64,000 nucleotides of DNA from Spisula solida (Eukaryota > Mollusca > Bivalvia > Venerida > Mactridae). The stretch lies in assembly GCA_947247005.1 (NCBI GenBank), contig OX365945.1:36448551-36512550 (forward strand), written 5' to 3'. Both the position numbers and the translations under genes were made by a program. Shown here piece after piece: positions 58,101-60,893 of the stretch (positions within the stretch are counted from its first letter, which is position 1; each line of letters starts with the position of its first letter). The notes under the pieces are model-generated. The model did not search any database. It was not told where the DNA came from and worked only from the letters and a program-made list of their open reading frames with translations.

Positions 58101-60776
58101 ATACCGTGCAATGTGTGTCTAGCCAATCTCATTGTGACCGATGCTAACAAAATGAGTATGGGAATAAAGCAGTAAATTTGTACTGCTTGCCACATTAAGT
58201 ATATTCCCATCATGCAGAGCTTACCAAACTTGTTTACAATGGTATACTGGTATATTAGCTCCATGGCATGGTTTTTACTCTGGTACAGTATACGGATATA
58301 GTTGCAGGACTGATTGCTTGCAGGACTAATTGGTCTAAGATTTGCCATAGCTCCCTGGCATGGAACTCAGTCATAGTATTAGGATAGTTGCAGGACTCAA
58401 CTAGATAAGCCTCTGATATCGGATAATATGACAGGATCATAAGTCTCCATATGACTACAATGTTGTCTGTGGAACCTACTTATACATTAAAAAAATGTTT
58501 TATGTTTCTCTTGTGGTTCTTACCTACAGCCACCACATTAGCAGGCAATTGTTCTATCAGCTGATGTCACGCAGGGCTTTTCCCATCAACATTGTTTGTT
58601 TTCATGTGTGTCACATCAATAAATAAATAATAAGCCTTTTGTGAAATTTAGTCATTCTTTGTGCTGTAATTGTAGCTGATTTGTTGTTTTACTTTTTCAG
58701 GATAAAGGAGAATGAAGTTAAGGTGAAACAGATGCAGCAAAGGTTGGCCAAGAAACCTGTAAGAACTCGGACAAGGAAAGCTGGTGGATTGGTATGTGTA
58801 TTTCATGTAGTGTAGGGATGTATTAACTTGATCCTCGTCAACTCTATAGTAAAATATGCCCCACATCTTTAATGAGATGGTATATTGCTTTGTACATGTC
58901 GGTCGGTCGTTAGACCAAATGGTTTCTGTTCTATAACCCAAGAATGCTTTGCCCTAGGATTTTCAGGTCAGTAGGTCAAAGGTCAAGGTCACTGTGACCT
59001 TTAACATTAATGAATATTTGGCTGCAATGGGGGCATACATGTTTGTAAACATCTCTTGTTTAACTGTTGATTTCTTTGCTTATACATGTATTTAACTTTG
59101 TTTGTTTTCTTAAGGGGCAAGTCCTACAAATATGCACAATGTGCTACTTACTCTACATACTCTACTTACAATACTTACTCTACTTACTCTACTTGCTCTA
59201 CTTGCTCTACTTACTCTACTTACAATACTTACTCTACTTGCTCTACTTACTCTACTTGCTCTACTTGCTCTACTTGCTCTACTTGCTCTACTTACTCTAC
59301 TTACTCTACTTACTCTACTTGCTCTACTTGCTCTACTTACTCTACTTACTCTACTTGCTCTACTTAATCTACTTGCTCTACTTGCTCTACTTGCTCTACT
59401 TGCTCTACTTACTCTACTTACTCTACATACTCTACATACTCTACTTGCTCTACTTGCTCTACTTGCTCTACTTACAATACTTACTCTACTTTCTCTACTT
59501 ACTCTACTTGCTCTACTTGCTCTACTTACAATACTTACTCTACTTTCTCTACTTACTCTACTTGCTCTACTTACTCTACTTACTCTACATACTCTACTTA
59601 CAATACTTACTCTACTTGCTCTACTTACTCTACTTACTCTACTTACTCTACTTGCTCTACTTGCTCTACTTGCTCTACTTGCTCTACTTGCTCTACTTAC
59701 AATACTTACTCTACTTTCTCTACTTACTCTACTTGCTCTACTTGCTCTACTTGCTCTACTTACAAAACTTACTCTACTTTCTCTACTTGCTCTACTTACA
59801 AAACTTACTCTACTTACTCTACTTGCTCTACTTGCTCTACTTGCTCTACTTACTCTACTTGCAAAACTTACTCTACTTGCTCTACTTGCTCTACTTACTC
59901 TACTTGCTCTACTTGCTCTACTTACAAAACTTACTCTACTTTCTCTACTTTCTCTACTTGCTCTACTTACTCTACTTGCTCTACTTACTCTACTTGCTCT
60001 ACTTGCTCTACTTACAAAACTTACTCTACTTTCTCTACTTACTCTACTTGCTCTACTTGCTCTACTTACAAAACTTACTCTACTTTCTCTACTTACTCTA
60101 CTTGCTCTACTTACAAAACTTGCTCTACTTTCTCTACTTACTCTACTTGCTCTACTTACAAAACTTACTCTACTTTCTTTACTTACTCTACTTGCTCTAC
60201 TTGCTCTACTTACTCTACTTGCTCTACATGCTCTACTTGCTCTACTTACAAAACTTACTCTACTTTCTCTACTTACTCTACTTGCTCTACATACTCTACT
60301 TGCTCTACTTACAAAACTTACTCTACTTTCTCTACTTACTCTACTTGCTCTACTTACAAAACTTACTCTACTTTCTCTACTTTCTCTACTTACTCTACTT
60401 GCTCTACTTGCTCTACTTACAAAACTTACTCTACTTTCTCTACTTTCTCTACTTGCTCTACTTACTCTACTTGCTCTACTTGCTCTACTTACAAAACTTA
60501 CTCTACTTGCTCTACTTGCTCTACTTACAAAACTTACTCTACTTTCTCTACTTACTCTACTTGCTCTACTTGCTCTACTTACTCTACTTACTCTACTTAC
60601 AATAATCTTATTTTTCAAATGTTGAGTGAATAACAGTTTCAAATTGCCAATAAATGTGATATTGTTCTCAGATTGTTCAGTAAACATTTAATTACCTCTC
60701 AATACTGTACTAACAATGTTGTGTTTGTGTTTTGCAGAAAGATCGTTTAACAAAACAAGGCTTATTGGAATCATGA
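3960..60776 (+). CDS. FMN: FMN-type formin (FMN1/FMN2/cappuccino family), gene-level entry, 5'-partial, 19 exons
   Basis: Formins nucleate and processively elongate unbranched actin filaments: FH1 recruits profilin-actin and the FH2 dimer rides the barbed end. The nineteen exons described separately join with matching phases into 740 residues plus stop. Residues 105-174 are coiled-coil-like, about 265-287 are FH1 polyproline, about 302-697 are FH2, and 698-740 are a basic tail. FH2 landmarks are the knob motif MKPLFWNRI (302-310), the signature [10 protein letters not shown] (504-513) and PKLKDVKS. The spacing, and motifs such as YLQPFKD, FPLPDP and KPKSGDK, match FMN1/FMN2 rather than DIA, DAAM, FMNL, FHOD or INF2 formins (recognised from family knowledge; no search was run). 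The tail, with KDRLTKQ near the end, resembles the FMN Spire-interaction segment, so partnership with Spire is inferred. The true N-terminus is upstream of the window. Alternative first exons at 12036 and 14134 and a possible alternative last exon at 49838 suggest several isoforms. Confidence 0.95.
4180..4716 (-). mobile_element. SINE-B copy (minus strand) split by a nested element
   Basis: On the minus strand, 4630-4716 is a tRNA-like head (tagcctagtggtagagtg as A box, ggatcaatccc as B box) and 4180-4250 is the SINE-B body (reverse complement of 'gatggtatccattgtcac', 'tgaaacag'). A comparable, less interrupted minus copy lies at 23957-24148. The two halves are separated by the element at 4246-4617. 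Confidence 0.6.
4246..4617 (+). mobile_element. Short 'GGTGAGC…CTCTTGTT' dispersed element
   Basis: It begins with the hairpin 'tgtcacaaagtgacagggtg' and ends 'ggtgagcgacctagggccct…gggccctcttgttt'. Internal 'gggtcaaaaactaggtca' blocks match the longer copy at 29148-30111. It has no coding frame and appears inserted into a SINE-B copy. Confidence 0.65.
5193..5341. repeat. Foldback element / long imperfect palindrome, arms about 70 bp
   Basis: The left arm (atttgttgattttTgGtgaa … tttcactcgtggc) is mirrored by the right arm (gccactcgtgaaaa … aaaatcaacaaat). The centre is 'cactcgtggctacgccactcgtg'. The region just upstream (5030-5110) is rich in acgtca/tgacgt palindromes and may belong to the same MITE. 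Confidence 0.7.
6889..7301. mobile_element. MITE-like element with terminal inverted repeats
   Basis: The left end AACTGACTTAGTGTTTGCTT is matched at the right end by the reverse complement of AAGCAAACACTAAGTTCAGTT. The 413-bp interior is unusually rich in CpG compared with its surroundings and contains no transposase frame. Superfamily not assigned. Confidence 0.6.
7521..8560. repeat. 62-bp minisatellite, about 17 copies
   Basis: The unit contains 'agtagaagtagatttgatgt' and 'tttgctatgtcttggtgggt'. Variants near 8150-8320 carry 'tagagtgttgctgtg' in place of 'tgggtatttgctatg', and the tail 'tattatagttc' alternates with 'taatggttc'. Confidence 0.95.
8561..9299. other. Intron sequence, nothing recognised
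   Basis: AT-rich intron of the formin gene without recognisable exons, repeats or RNA genes. Confidence 0.5.
9300..9505 (+). mobile_element. SINE-C copy, body part
   Basis: Shares 'cagattccttgcatcacaaa', 'ggtcattggtcaatctggca' and 'gaaaaaccaaaggaccac' with the copies at 19098 and 35735. The tRNA-like head is decayed or missing. A further fragment with 'caatctggccacacacttac' lies near 10180. Confidence 0.55.
10489..10713. repeat. 25-bp minisatellite, 9 copies
   Basis: The unit is 'gttacaaggttctgtagtta' plus 'gtgaa'. The first copies carry gtgaca where the later ones carry gttaca, so the array has two blocks of variants. Confidence 0.95.
10954..11095 (+). CDS. FMN: Formin exon 2 of the window
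   Basis: The acceptor tatatttcag and donor gtaata give a 142-base exon entering in phase 0 and leaving in phase 1 (GCA G). It encodes 47 residues, [17 protein letters not shown] through [10 protein letters not shown], rich in Gln, Asn and Pro and probably disordered. Joined to exon 21328 it makes EA-D-HQAAM in frame. Confidence 0.75.
11096..12035. other. Intron sequence before alternative first exon a
   Basis: No minisatellite or SINE is obvious. If 12036 is a true first exon, its promoter should lie in the last few hundred bases here. A 'gtatatatgtgtg' stretch at about 12000 is TATA-like but weak evidence. Confidence 0.3.
12036..12099 (+). CDS. FMN: Alternative first coding exon a of the formin
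   Basis: The frame opens at ATG 12036 with an in-frame TAA at 12030, so the coding part starts here. It encodes [20 protein letters not shown] plus V and ends G|gtaagtg in phase 1. That is the phase exon 21328 needs, giving V-D-HQAAM and a 658-residue short formin. The exon is richer in CpG than the surrounding intron. The start of its 5'UTR is not determined. This is an inference from splice signal and phase. Confidence 0.55.
12100..14133. other. AT-rich intron between the two alternative first exons
   Basis: Very AT-rich, without tandem repeats or recognisable elements. Short open frames at 13258-13449 (minus) and 13476-13694 (plus) have no splice support or recognisable similarity. Confidence 0.4.
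14134..14251 (+). CDS. FMN: Alternative first coding exon b of the formin
   Basis: ATG 14134 directly follows an in-frame TAG (14131-14133). The exon encodes 39 residues, [20 protein letters not shown] followed by a Ser/Pro run ([11 protein letters not shown]) and VIVNDDRD. It ends G|gtaagt in phase 1. Splicing to exon 21328 gives RD-D-HQAAM and a 676-residue short formin. The C-rich core (ccgtccccgcccccatc) stands out sharply from the AT-rich intron, which supports coding use. Confidence 0.65.
14252..15390. other. AT-rich intron, nothing recognised
   Basis: No exon, element or tandem repeat could be supported here. Confidence 0.45.
15391..15675. repeat. 44-bp minisatellite, about 6.5 copies
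   Basis: The unit contains 'ggcatccaattctttgtgtg' and 'acttccatgtagagagtc'. Some copies have ggcctcc, or ttcatgtga in place of ttgtgtga. Confidence 0.9.
15690..16000. repeat. Dispersed repeat fragment with 'ctcaaaggtcaaggtcacac'
   Basis: Contains 'attataccccagtactattg' and two diverged copies of 'gtgtgtcatgc.aaacaatta'. It resembles the family of long non-coding repeats seen at 28934, 41270 and 58855. No coding capacity. Confidence 0.45.
16653..17506. repeat. 48-bp minisatellite, about 18 copies
   Basis: The unit contains 'gtccggtactgctcttacct' and 'ttcctccatgctgttgacag'. Copies differ at ccgg/cagt/tcgg and at gctg/gatg/gccg, so variant order could be used to trace its expansion. Confidence 0.95.
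17507..19097. other. AT-rich intron, nothing recognised
   Basis: Several open frames of 70-80 codons (for example 18073-18303 plus and 18612-18827 minus) look like chance. They have no splice context and no recognisable motif. Confidence 0.45.
19098..19272 (+). mobile_element. SINE-C copy, body part
   Basis: Matches the SINE-C body: 'cagattccttgtttcacaca', 'agctcattggccaatcttgc' and 'gaccatgcgcttacgactgt'. It lacks a clear tRNA-like head. Confidence 0.6.
20176..20430 (+). mobile_element. SINE-A copy, 5'-truncated and internally altered
   Basis: Shares 'tgttgattttcct', 'gatggttccttgttagtact', 'acagtccaggacaactggt' and 'ctgtatataatagctgaaaa' with the fuller copies at 21701 and 25044. An unrelated insert of about 60 bp interrupts the 3' part. 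Confidence 0.55.
21328..21389 (+). CDS. FMN: Formin exon 3 of the window: coiled-coil start, common exon of all isoforms
   Basis: The acceptor tattacag and donor gtaagt give a 62-base exon, phase 1 in and phase 0 out, encoding (D)[20 protein letters not shown]. Heptad-like spacing of Met, Leu, Tyr, Val and Ile suggests the start of a coiled coil. It accepts three possible upstream exons of matching phase: 10954, 12036 and 14134. Confidence 0.85.
21701..21966 (+). mobile_element. SINE-A copy, nearly full length
   Basis: A tRNA-like head (ggccgcagccgtggttagta as A-box region, ggtttgattcc as B box) is followed by the body 'gaagttgctggttctttgtg', 'acagtccagaaaaacttg' and a terminal 'ataactgaaaaattgttgag'. 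It lies in the intron between exons 21328 and 22006. Confidence 0.75.
22006..22156 (+). CDS. FMN: Formin exon 4 of the window: coiled coil
   Basis: The acceptor tttattgtag and donor gtaaag give 151 bases, phase 0 in and phase 1 out. It encodes [20 protein letters not shown], then [20 protein letters not shown] and [10 protein letters not shown]. The charged, Leu/Ile-periodic sequence is a clear coiled coil immediately N-terminal to FH1, as expected in FMN-family formins. Confidence 0.9.
22157..23059. other. Intron, nothing recognised
   Basis: AT-rich, without recognisable element. An 'aatattcgattgtattcgaa' stretch near 22548-22600 is a degenerate palindromic simple sequence. Confidence 0.45.
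23060..23407 (+). CDS. FMN: Formin exon 5 of the window: Ser/Thr-rich linker and FH1
   Basis: The acceptor tatttacag and donor gtaaag give 348 bases, phase 1 in and phase 1 out, 115 residues. The first two thirds are a low-complexity Ser/Thr/Asn linker (for example [20 protein letters not shown]). The end is the FH1 domain, with tracts [20 protein letters not shown] ahead of MMEQKK. Only two long polyproline tracts are present, so this FH1 is short next to vertebrate FMN2. Profilin binding is inferred from the family. Confidence 0.95.
23957..24148 (-). mobile_element. SINE-B copy, minus strand
   Basis: Read on the minus strand it has a worn tRNA-like head (near 24100-24148) and the body whose reverse complement reads 'attaatcactcttgacacct' and 'cctgatggtatccattgtca'. 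The same body recurs at 28719, 49325 and 55830 in plus orientation. Confidence 0.6.
24425..24518 (+). CDS. FMN: Formin exon 6 of the window: FH2 start (lasso/knob)
   Basis: The acceptor atatttcag and donor gtaagt give 94 bases, phase 1 in and phase 2 out. It encodes [20 protein letters not shown] then [12 protein letters not shown]. The MKPLFWNRI motif is the FH2 dimerisation/knob hallmark. The Trp is the usual lasso anchor and the final Ile is the position whose mutation abolishes nucleation in other formins (family knowledge). Confidence 0.95.
24861..24999 (+). CDS. FMN: Formin exon 7 of the window: FH2 linker
   Basis: The acceptor tgtactatag and donor gtgtgt give 139 bases, phase 2 in and phase 0 out. 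It encodes [35 protein letters not shown] and [18 protein letters not shown] and DQLFSK correspond to the LWxxLEE and ExLFSK motifs of FH2 domains. Confidence 0.93.
25044..25316 (+). mobile_element. SINE-A, best full-length copy
   Basis: The head carries a tRNA-like A box (tggtccagtggttagtgtgc) and B box (gggtttgaatcc). The body follows with 'gttgttggttccttgtggaa', 'acagtccaggaaaactggtc' and 'gctgtatataactgaaaatt', and the end is A-rich (aaaattaaaac). It lies just downstream of the exon 24861-24999 donor. Confidence 0.8.
25317..26687. other. Intron with weak dispersed repeats
   Basis: Sequence ending 'gttgcctctttaaataaagt' near 26225-26245 resembles a retroelement 3' tail. Several loose copies of 'tctcattactgaggtt' lie at 26460-26630. 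No exon recognised. Confidence 0.4.
26688..26775 (+). CDS. FMN: Formin exon 8 of the window: FH2
   Basis: The acceptor tattttcag and donor gtaaga give 88 bases, phase 0 in and phase 1 out, encoding [20 protein letters not shown] and RLDMSDIEH. The pattern (I)xxKRSQxxGILxSSL is the conserved FH2 LDxKRSQNxxIxL helix. Confidence 0.95.
26855..27328. repeat. 11-bp minisatellite (acaacacgcat), about 43 copies
   Basis: Almost pure array. The variant actacacgcat becomes commoner in the 3' third. It starts about 80 bp after the donor at 26776. An 11-bp period with no stop in any frame produces long spurious open frames on both strands. Confidence 0.97.
27459..28192. repeat. 49-bp minisatellite, 15 copies
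   Basis: The unit contains 'gataacaacactgactatat' and 'ggggaacatagttgtgtata'. Copies are nearly identical, with single changes (cggg, cagg, ctgg), so it is recently homogenised. Confidence 0.97.
28557..28618 (+). CDS. FMN: Formin exon 9 of the window: FH2
   Basis: The acceptor tactttcag and donor gtaagt give 62 bases, phase 1 in and phase 0 out, encoding (A)[20 protein letters not shown]. It corresponds to the FH2 stretch in which family members carry Asp and Leu before LxxLYEN. Confidence 0.93.
28719..28812 (+). mobile_element. SINE-B body fragment
   Basis: Contains 'gatggattccatcatgaatg', 'agtgattaatataagctgaa' and 'cgacctaaaataaattagta'. It matches the copies at 49325 and 55830. Confidence 0.65.
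28934..29147 (+). repeat. Dispersed non-coding repeat, left part
   Basis: Starts 'tgtgccacccacacttattt' and contains 'cttcaaactttcacagatga' and 'gagtaatgaccctttg'. A diverged related block lies beyond the inserted element, at 30117-30252. Confidence 0.5.
29148..30111 (+). mobile_element. Long non-autonomous element with terminal hairpin and internal tandem repeats
   Basis: It begins with a hairpin, agctcacctgccac-AAA-gtggcaaggtgagct, and ends 'gcaggtgagcgccccaggat…gatcctcttgtt'. The interior consists of about six diverged copies of a 130-150 bp module ('gttgggtcatgtggggtcaa', 'aaactaggtcaaaaggtcaa', 'aaccttgttaacactct'). The flanks share TTGTTA, possibly a target duplication. There is no coding frame. 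The copy at 4246-4617 is a shorter relative. Confidence 0.65.
30345..30670 (+). repeat. 35-39 bp tandem array of duplicated splice acceptor plus exon start, nine decoy copies
   Basis: Each unit reads 'ttaacattacag' followed by 'agagcagataatg' and 'gaattatatg'. The last acceptor, at 30670, is the one that continues into a full coding exon. The first copy (AG at 30353-30354) has the best polypyrimidine tract, cccgtttccttttccatttg. Every decoy read from its AG hits an in-frame TAA after eight codons or so. Confidence 0.92.
30671..30750 (+). CDS. FMN: Formin exon 10 of the window: FH2
   Basis: The acceptor aacattacag and donor gtaagt give 80 bases, phase 0 in and phase 2 out, encoding [20 protein letters not shown] and PLDKPD. 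It joins IYEN from the previous exon and QFLYDL from the next, as in FMN-family FH2 domains. Its first 13 bases are the ones repeated nine times upstream. Confidence 0.93.
30751..32409. other. AT-rich intron, nothing recognised
   Basis: No tandem array, SINE or exon could be supported. Confidence 0.45.
32410..32539 (+). CDS. FMN: Formin exon 11 of the window: FH2
   Basis: The acceptor gtgatttcag and donor gtatgt give 130 bases, phase 2 in and phase 0 out. It encodes (Q)[18 protein letters not shown] and [20 protein letters not shown], then RMTCQ. IPxxxxR and the following helix match the FH2 core. Confidence 0.95.
32660..32870 (+). mobile_element. SINE-D copy
   Basis: A tRNA-like head (ctggtaggccgagcggttag, then 'gtggtttccatccc') is followed by 'acataccataccaaag', 'tatctcccttgcttgacact' and 'caggtacctgttggtttgtc'. 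The body is shared with the copy at 33795. Confidence 0.6.
33075..33178 (-). mobile_element. SINE-A fragment, minus strand
   Basis: The reverse complement contains 'caacaatgctgattttcaca', 'gtagttggttcctataagt' and 'ggtcctggaaaactggttat', matching the SINE-A body. It directly adjoins the 59-bp duplication. Confidence 0.6.
33172..33289 (+). repeat. 59-bp tandem duplication containing the splice acceptor of the next exon
   Basis: The two copies, 33172-33230 and 33231-33289, are almost identical (gatcctat versus gatactat is the clearest difference). Each ends 'ctcatgtttcag'. The second acceptor is followed by the coding exon. The first leads into intron sequence that meets an in-frame TGA. Confidence 0.92.
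33290..33362 (+). CDS. FMN: Formin exon 12 of the window: FH2 signature
   Basis: The acceptor catgtttcag and donor gtaagt give 73 bases, phase 0 in and phase 1 out, encoding [20 protein letters not shown] and [13 protein letters not shown] is the most recognisable signature of the FH2 domain. Confidence 0.97.
33673..33745 (+). mobile_element. SINE-A head fragment
   Basis: The tRNA-like head only: 'agaccggtagttagtgtgtt', 'gatttgtaaac' and 'cagggttcaatgcagggtcg'. Confidence 0.45.
33795..33990 (+). mobile_element. SINE-D relative with a clear tRNA-like head
   Basis: A box 'tagcctagtggtagacagtc' and B box 'gttcaatccgg' precede a body shared with 32660 ('acaacataccaaagacgt', 'tctctcttccttgatgct', 'aactgctggtttgtctgat'). 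It is not a functional tRNA gene, because no cloverleaf can be completed around these boxes. Confidence 0.6.
34147..34220 (+). CDS. FMN: Formin exon 13 of the window: FH2
   Basis: The acceptor tgtattgcag and donor gtaagt give 74 bases, phase 1 in and phase 0 out, encoding (G)[19 protein letters not shown] and [24 protein letters not shown] is typical of FMN1/FMN2. This region carries a Lys important for barbed-end contact in other formins (family knowledge). Confidence 0.97.
34435..34618 (+). CDS. FMN: Formin exon 14 of the window: FH2
   Basis: The acceptor atattacag and donor gtatag give 184 bases, phase 0 in and phase 1 out. It encodes 61 residues, [20 protein letters not shown] through [20 protein letters not shown] and [15 protein letters not shown]. 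LLHYxVQxY and FPLPDP are strongly FMN-like. Confidence 0.96.
34655..34866 (+). mobile_element. SINE-A copy with damaged head
   Basis: Contains 'gcaggtagtgtgctgggttt', 'tggcagatcatacccttt', 'acagtccagggaaactgctt' and 'ccatatataactgaac'. It begins about 35 bp after the exon 34618 donor. Confidence 0.65.
35361..35456 (+). CDS. FMN: Formin exon 15 of the window: FH2
   Basis: The acceptor ttcttatag and donor gtaact give 96 bases, phase 1 in and phase 1 out, encoding (A)[19 protein letters not shown] and [12 protein letters not shown]. YLQPFKDxxxEFF is an FMN-family hallmark of the FH2 post domain. Confidence 0.96.
35735..36080 (+). mobile_element. SINE-C, fullest copy
   Basis: The tRNA-like head (caaggtggtcaagtggataa, then 'gtgtaagtcttgggctgggt') is followed by the body 'cccaattccttgtatcacac', 'aaggtcattggtccatcgac', 'ataaaacaaatgaccatgtt' and 'cttaccactgcctcagtaga'. 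Confidence 0.65.
36100..36220. repeat. 62-bp tandem duplication
   Basis: Two copies contain 'ccaaagtcagcagtttcctg' and 'cattctgattggctaagac'. They lie right after the SINE-C copy. Confidence 0.85.
36797..36848 (+). CDS. FMN: Formin exon 16 of the window: FH2 post domain
   Basis: The acceptor gtatctgcag and donor gtaagt give 52 bases, phase 1 in and phase 2 out, encoding (G)[16 protein letters not shown]. It is short but fully phase-consistent with both neighbours. Confidence 0.92.
37510..37659 (+). CDS. FMN: Formin exon 17 of the window: FH2 end
   Basis: The acceptor gtatttcag and donor gtgagt give 150 bases, phase 2 in and phase 2 out. It encodes (L)[38 protein letters not shown] and [18 protein letters not shown] and FxxxWKRE close the FMN FH2. 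If the following 21-kb intron were retained, the next codons read AGG TGA, ending the protein at the end of FH2. Confidence 0.96.
37660..38230. other. Start of the 21-kb intron, nothing recognised
   Basis: No element or exon recognised before the tandem arrays begin. Confidence 0.45.
38231..38351. repeat. 26-bp minisatellite, about 5 copies
   Basis: The unit is 'ggcctatacggaagttgggt' plus gtgtgt. Copies are practically identical. Confidence 0.95.
38493..38845. repeat. 22-bp minisatellite, 16 copies
   Basis: The unit is 'gataattgcgggaatgtgta' plus tc. Tgtgta/tgttta variants are interspersed, and two copies carry tgtttgg in place of tgtatcg. Confidence 0.97.
38846..41269. other. Intron with a small 26-bp repeat, otherwise unremarkable
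   Basis: Three copies of a 26-bp unit (tgatgtgtatttttgtgtta plus ttggag) lie at 40846-40927. Open frames near 40065-40835 have no splice support and look like chance in AT-rich DNA. Confidence 0.5.
41270..41676 (+). mobile_element. Dispersed 'tatgcccc…catctcttgtta' non-coding element
   Basis: It begins 'tatgccccctgctttgatga' and ends 'gggggcatacatgttttaca…catctcttgtta'. Two diverged internal modules each hold 'aactcaagaac', 'cttcaaactttacatggagg' and 'aaggtcactgtgaccttcac'. A shorter copy with the same ends lies at 58855-59060. Confidence 0.65.
41724..41810. repeat. 45-bp tandem duplication
   Basis: Two copies of 'tctgatatttttgttgtttt' with caataa.aatgaaaacg. Confidence 0.75.
42261..42920. 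repeat. 41-bp minisatellite, 16 copies
   Basis: The unit contains 'ctgtcactattatgtccgtg' and 'tggtctatgtactggtagtt'. Three variable sites (tatg/tagg, ccg/ctg, cta/cca) mix along the array. Confidence 0.97.
43020..43105 (-). mobile_element. SINE-A head fragment, minus strand
   Basis: On the minus strand it reads 'ttggctgtggtcaatggatt', then 'gggcttgatttgtaatgcgg' and 'ggcaggtcataccctaccat', matching the SINE-A head. It sits between two minisatellites. Confidence 0.5.
43210..48114. repeat. Large 61-bp minisatellite, about 80 copies, with a 1,152-bp higher-order period
   Basis: The unit contains 'gtatatagacatgctccaag', 'gggatatctactggtctgtg' and 'aagggttttaagtgggttag'. Rare variants recur exactly 1,152 bp apart: 'ctgcaagg' at 45731 and 46883, 'tatttactgg' at 45921 and 47073, 'atgctccttg' at 46331 and 47483, and the 'atgcttcaag' unit near 46572 and 47724. 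A block of about 19 units has therefore been duplicated as a whole. Confidence 0.97.
48235..48465. repeat. 20-bp minisatellite, about 12 copies
   Basis: The unit is 'ggctatggtgttataggtga'; ggct and ggtt copies alternate irregularly. Confidence 0.95.
48466..49837. other. Intron with SINE-B body fragment
   Basis: 49325-49440 carries the SINE-B body ('tggataccatctggaataag', 'ggtgattaatctaagtcata'). The rest is AT-rich and unassigned. Confidence 0.5.
49838..50006 (+). CDS. Possible alternative last exon replacing the formin tail
   Basis: The acceptor gatattattacag precedes 49838. Joined in phase 2 to exon 37510-37659 the frame stays open for 55 codons, starting [17 protein letters not shown] and ending SLFQNSFF before TGA at 50004. 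The helical, charged start is plausible as a continuation of FH2. If real, this isoform would lack the basic Spire-interaction-like tail. A weak donor (G|gtatta) at 49930 would not be in phase with exon 58701, so it fits only as a terminal exon. An 'ataataaac' near 50290 could serve as polyadenylation signal. Chance is a serious alternative. Confidence 0.25.
50441..50584. repeat. 23-bp minisatellite, about 6 copies
   Basis: The unit is 'ttacattacaaaggtctcct' plus taa. One copy is shortened. Confidence 0.9.
50585..51732. other. Intron, worn SINE head
   Basis: At 51085-51135 'cagtggcagagtgtctgctt' followed by 'gagaggtctcttattccatc' looks like a decayed tRNA-derived SINE head. A 144-codon minus-strand frame (51342-51776) runs out of the adjacent minisatellite and shows no recognisable motif. 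Confidence 0.45.
51733..53432. repeat. 25-bp minisatellite, about 68 copies, with a 325-bp higher-order period
   Basis: The unit is 'tgatcagcctttgtctgcaa' plus gtggt. Variant 'gtgcatgcaa' occurs at 52211 and 52536, and 'agatcagtct' at 52351 and 52676, each 325 bp (13 units) apart. Many units read 'ctgtaagtgg', a good match to a 5' splice site. Confidence 0.97.
53433..56321. other. Intron with SINE-B body at 55830-55916
   Basis: 55830-55916 holds 'aacatcaggaatgaggtgtc' and 'agtgattaatataagttaga', the SINE-B body in plus orientation. The remaining sequence is AT-rich. Frames at 54146-54457 and 55367-55618 have no splice support. Confidence 0.5.
56322..57591. repeat. Minisatellite of alternating 43- and 41-bp units, about 30 copies, with a 295-bp higher-order period
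   Basis: The units share 'ttgtctatct' and 'tcaagttgctctacattgct'. They carry either cttgtcatgg/ctggtcatgg (43 bp) or ggtcatgg (41 bp). The rare variant 'gttgcactac' lies at 56816 and 57111, 295 bp apart, which equals four 43-bp plus three 41-bp units. Confidence 0.97.
57592..58700. other. End of the 21-kb intron, nothing recognised
   Basis: Minus-strand frames at 58040-58440 and 58648-58941 are not supported. The latter overlaps a real plus-strand exon. No repeat recognised. Confidence 0.45.
58701..58791 (+). CDS. FMN: Formin exon 18 of the window: basic tail
   Basis: The acceptor tactttttcag and donor gtatgt give 91 bases, phase 2 in and phase 0 out, encoding (R)[19 protein letters not shown] then [11 protein letters not shown]. 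The strongly basic run is like the C-terminal Spire-interaction segment of FMN/cappuccino. It is separated from FH2 by a 21-kb intron. Confidence 0.92.
58855..59060 (+). mobile_element. Short copy of the 'tatgcccc…catctcttgtt' element
   Basis: Carries 'atgctttgccctaggatttt', 'gtcagtaggtcaaaggtcaa' and 'ggtcactgtgacctttaaca', and ends 'gggggcatacatgtttgtaa…catctcttgtt'. It contains one internal module where the copy at 41270 has two. Confidence 0.65.
59142..60603. repeat. 9-bp pyrimidine-rich minisatellite (ctctacttg / ctctactta), about 160 units
   Basis: Near-pure array in the last formin intron, ending about 135 bp before the final coding exon. The variant acttacaatactta marks the first 40 percent. 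From about 59760 onward acttacaaaactta replaces it, mostly followed by ctctactttctctact, showing block-wise turnover. Long open frames (about 500 codons, several frames, both strands) are an artefact of the 9-bp period. Confidence 0.97.
60738..60776 (+). CDS. FMN: Formin exon 19 of the window: C-terminus and stop
   Basis: The acceptor gtgttttgcag precedes AAA GAT CGT, in phase 0. It encodes [12 protein letters not shown] then TGA (60774-60776). The GL-KDRLTKQ junction resembles the LKERLRQ-type end of FMN1, which fixes this as the true terminus. Confidence 0.92.
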   Translation, partial: KDRLTKQGLLES

Positions 60777-60893
60777 CACTTGATTACCAACCTCTTGGTG
60801 TCTTTCTTATAGTATACAATGGTGCATCATCTATCAGACTGGGTTACACATGTGACTTTCTGACTGTCAAGTTTATGAACCAGTCATAGATAT

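Noticed and set aside
58648..58941. 97-codon minus-strand frame
   Set aside because: It is antisense to the well-supported tail exon 58701-58791.
59067..60687. Open frames of about 500 codons on both strands (Leu-Tyr-rich or Ser-Arg-rich)
   Set aside because: They are translations of a 9-bp satellite whose period is a multiple of three and lacks stops. No initiation or splice support, and they lie in a formin intron.
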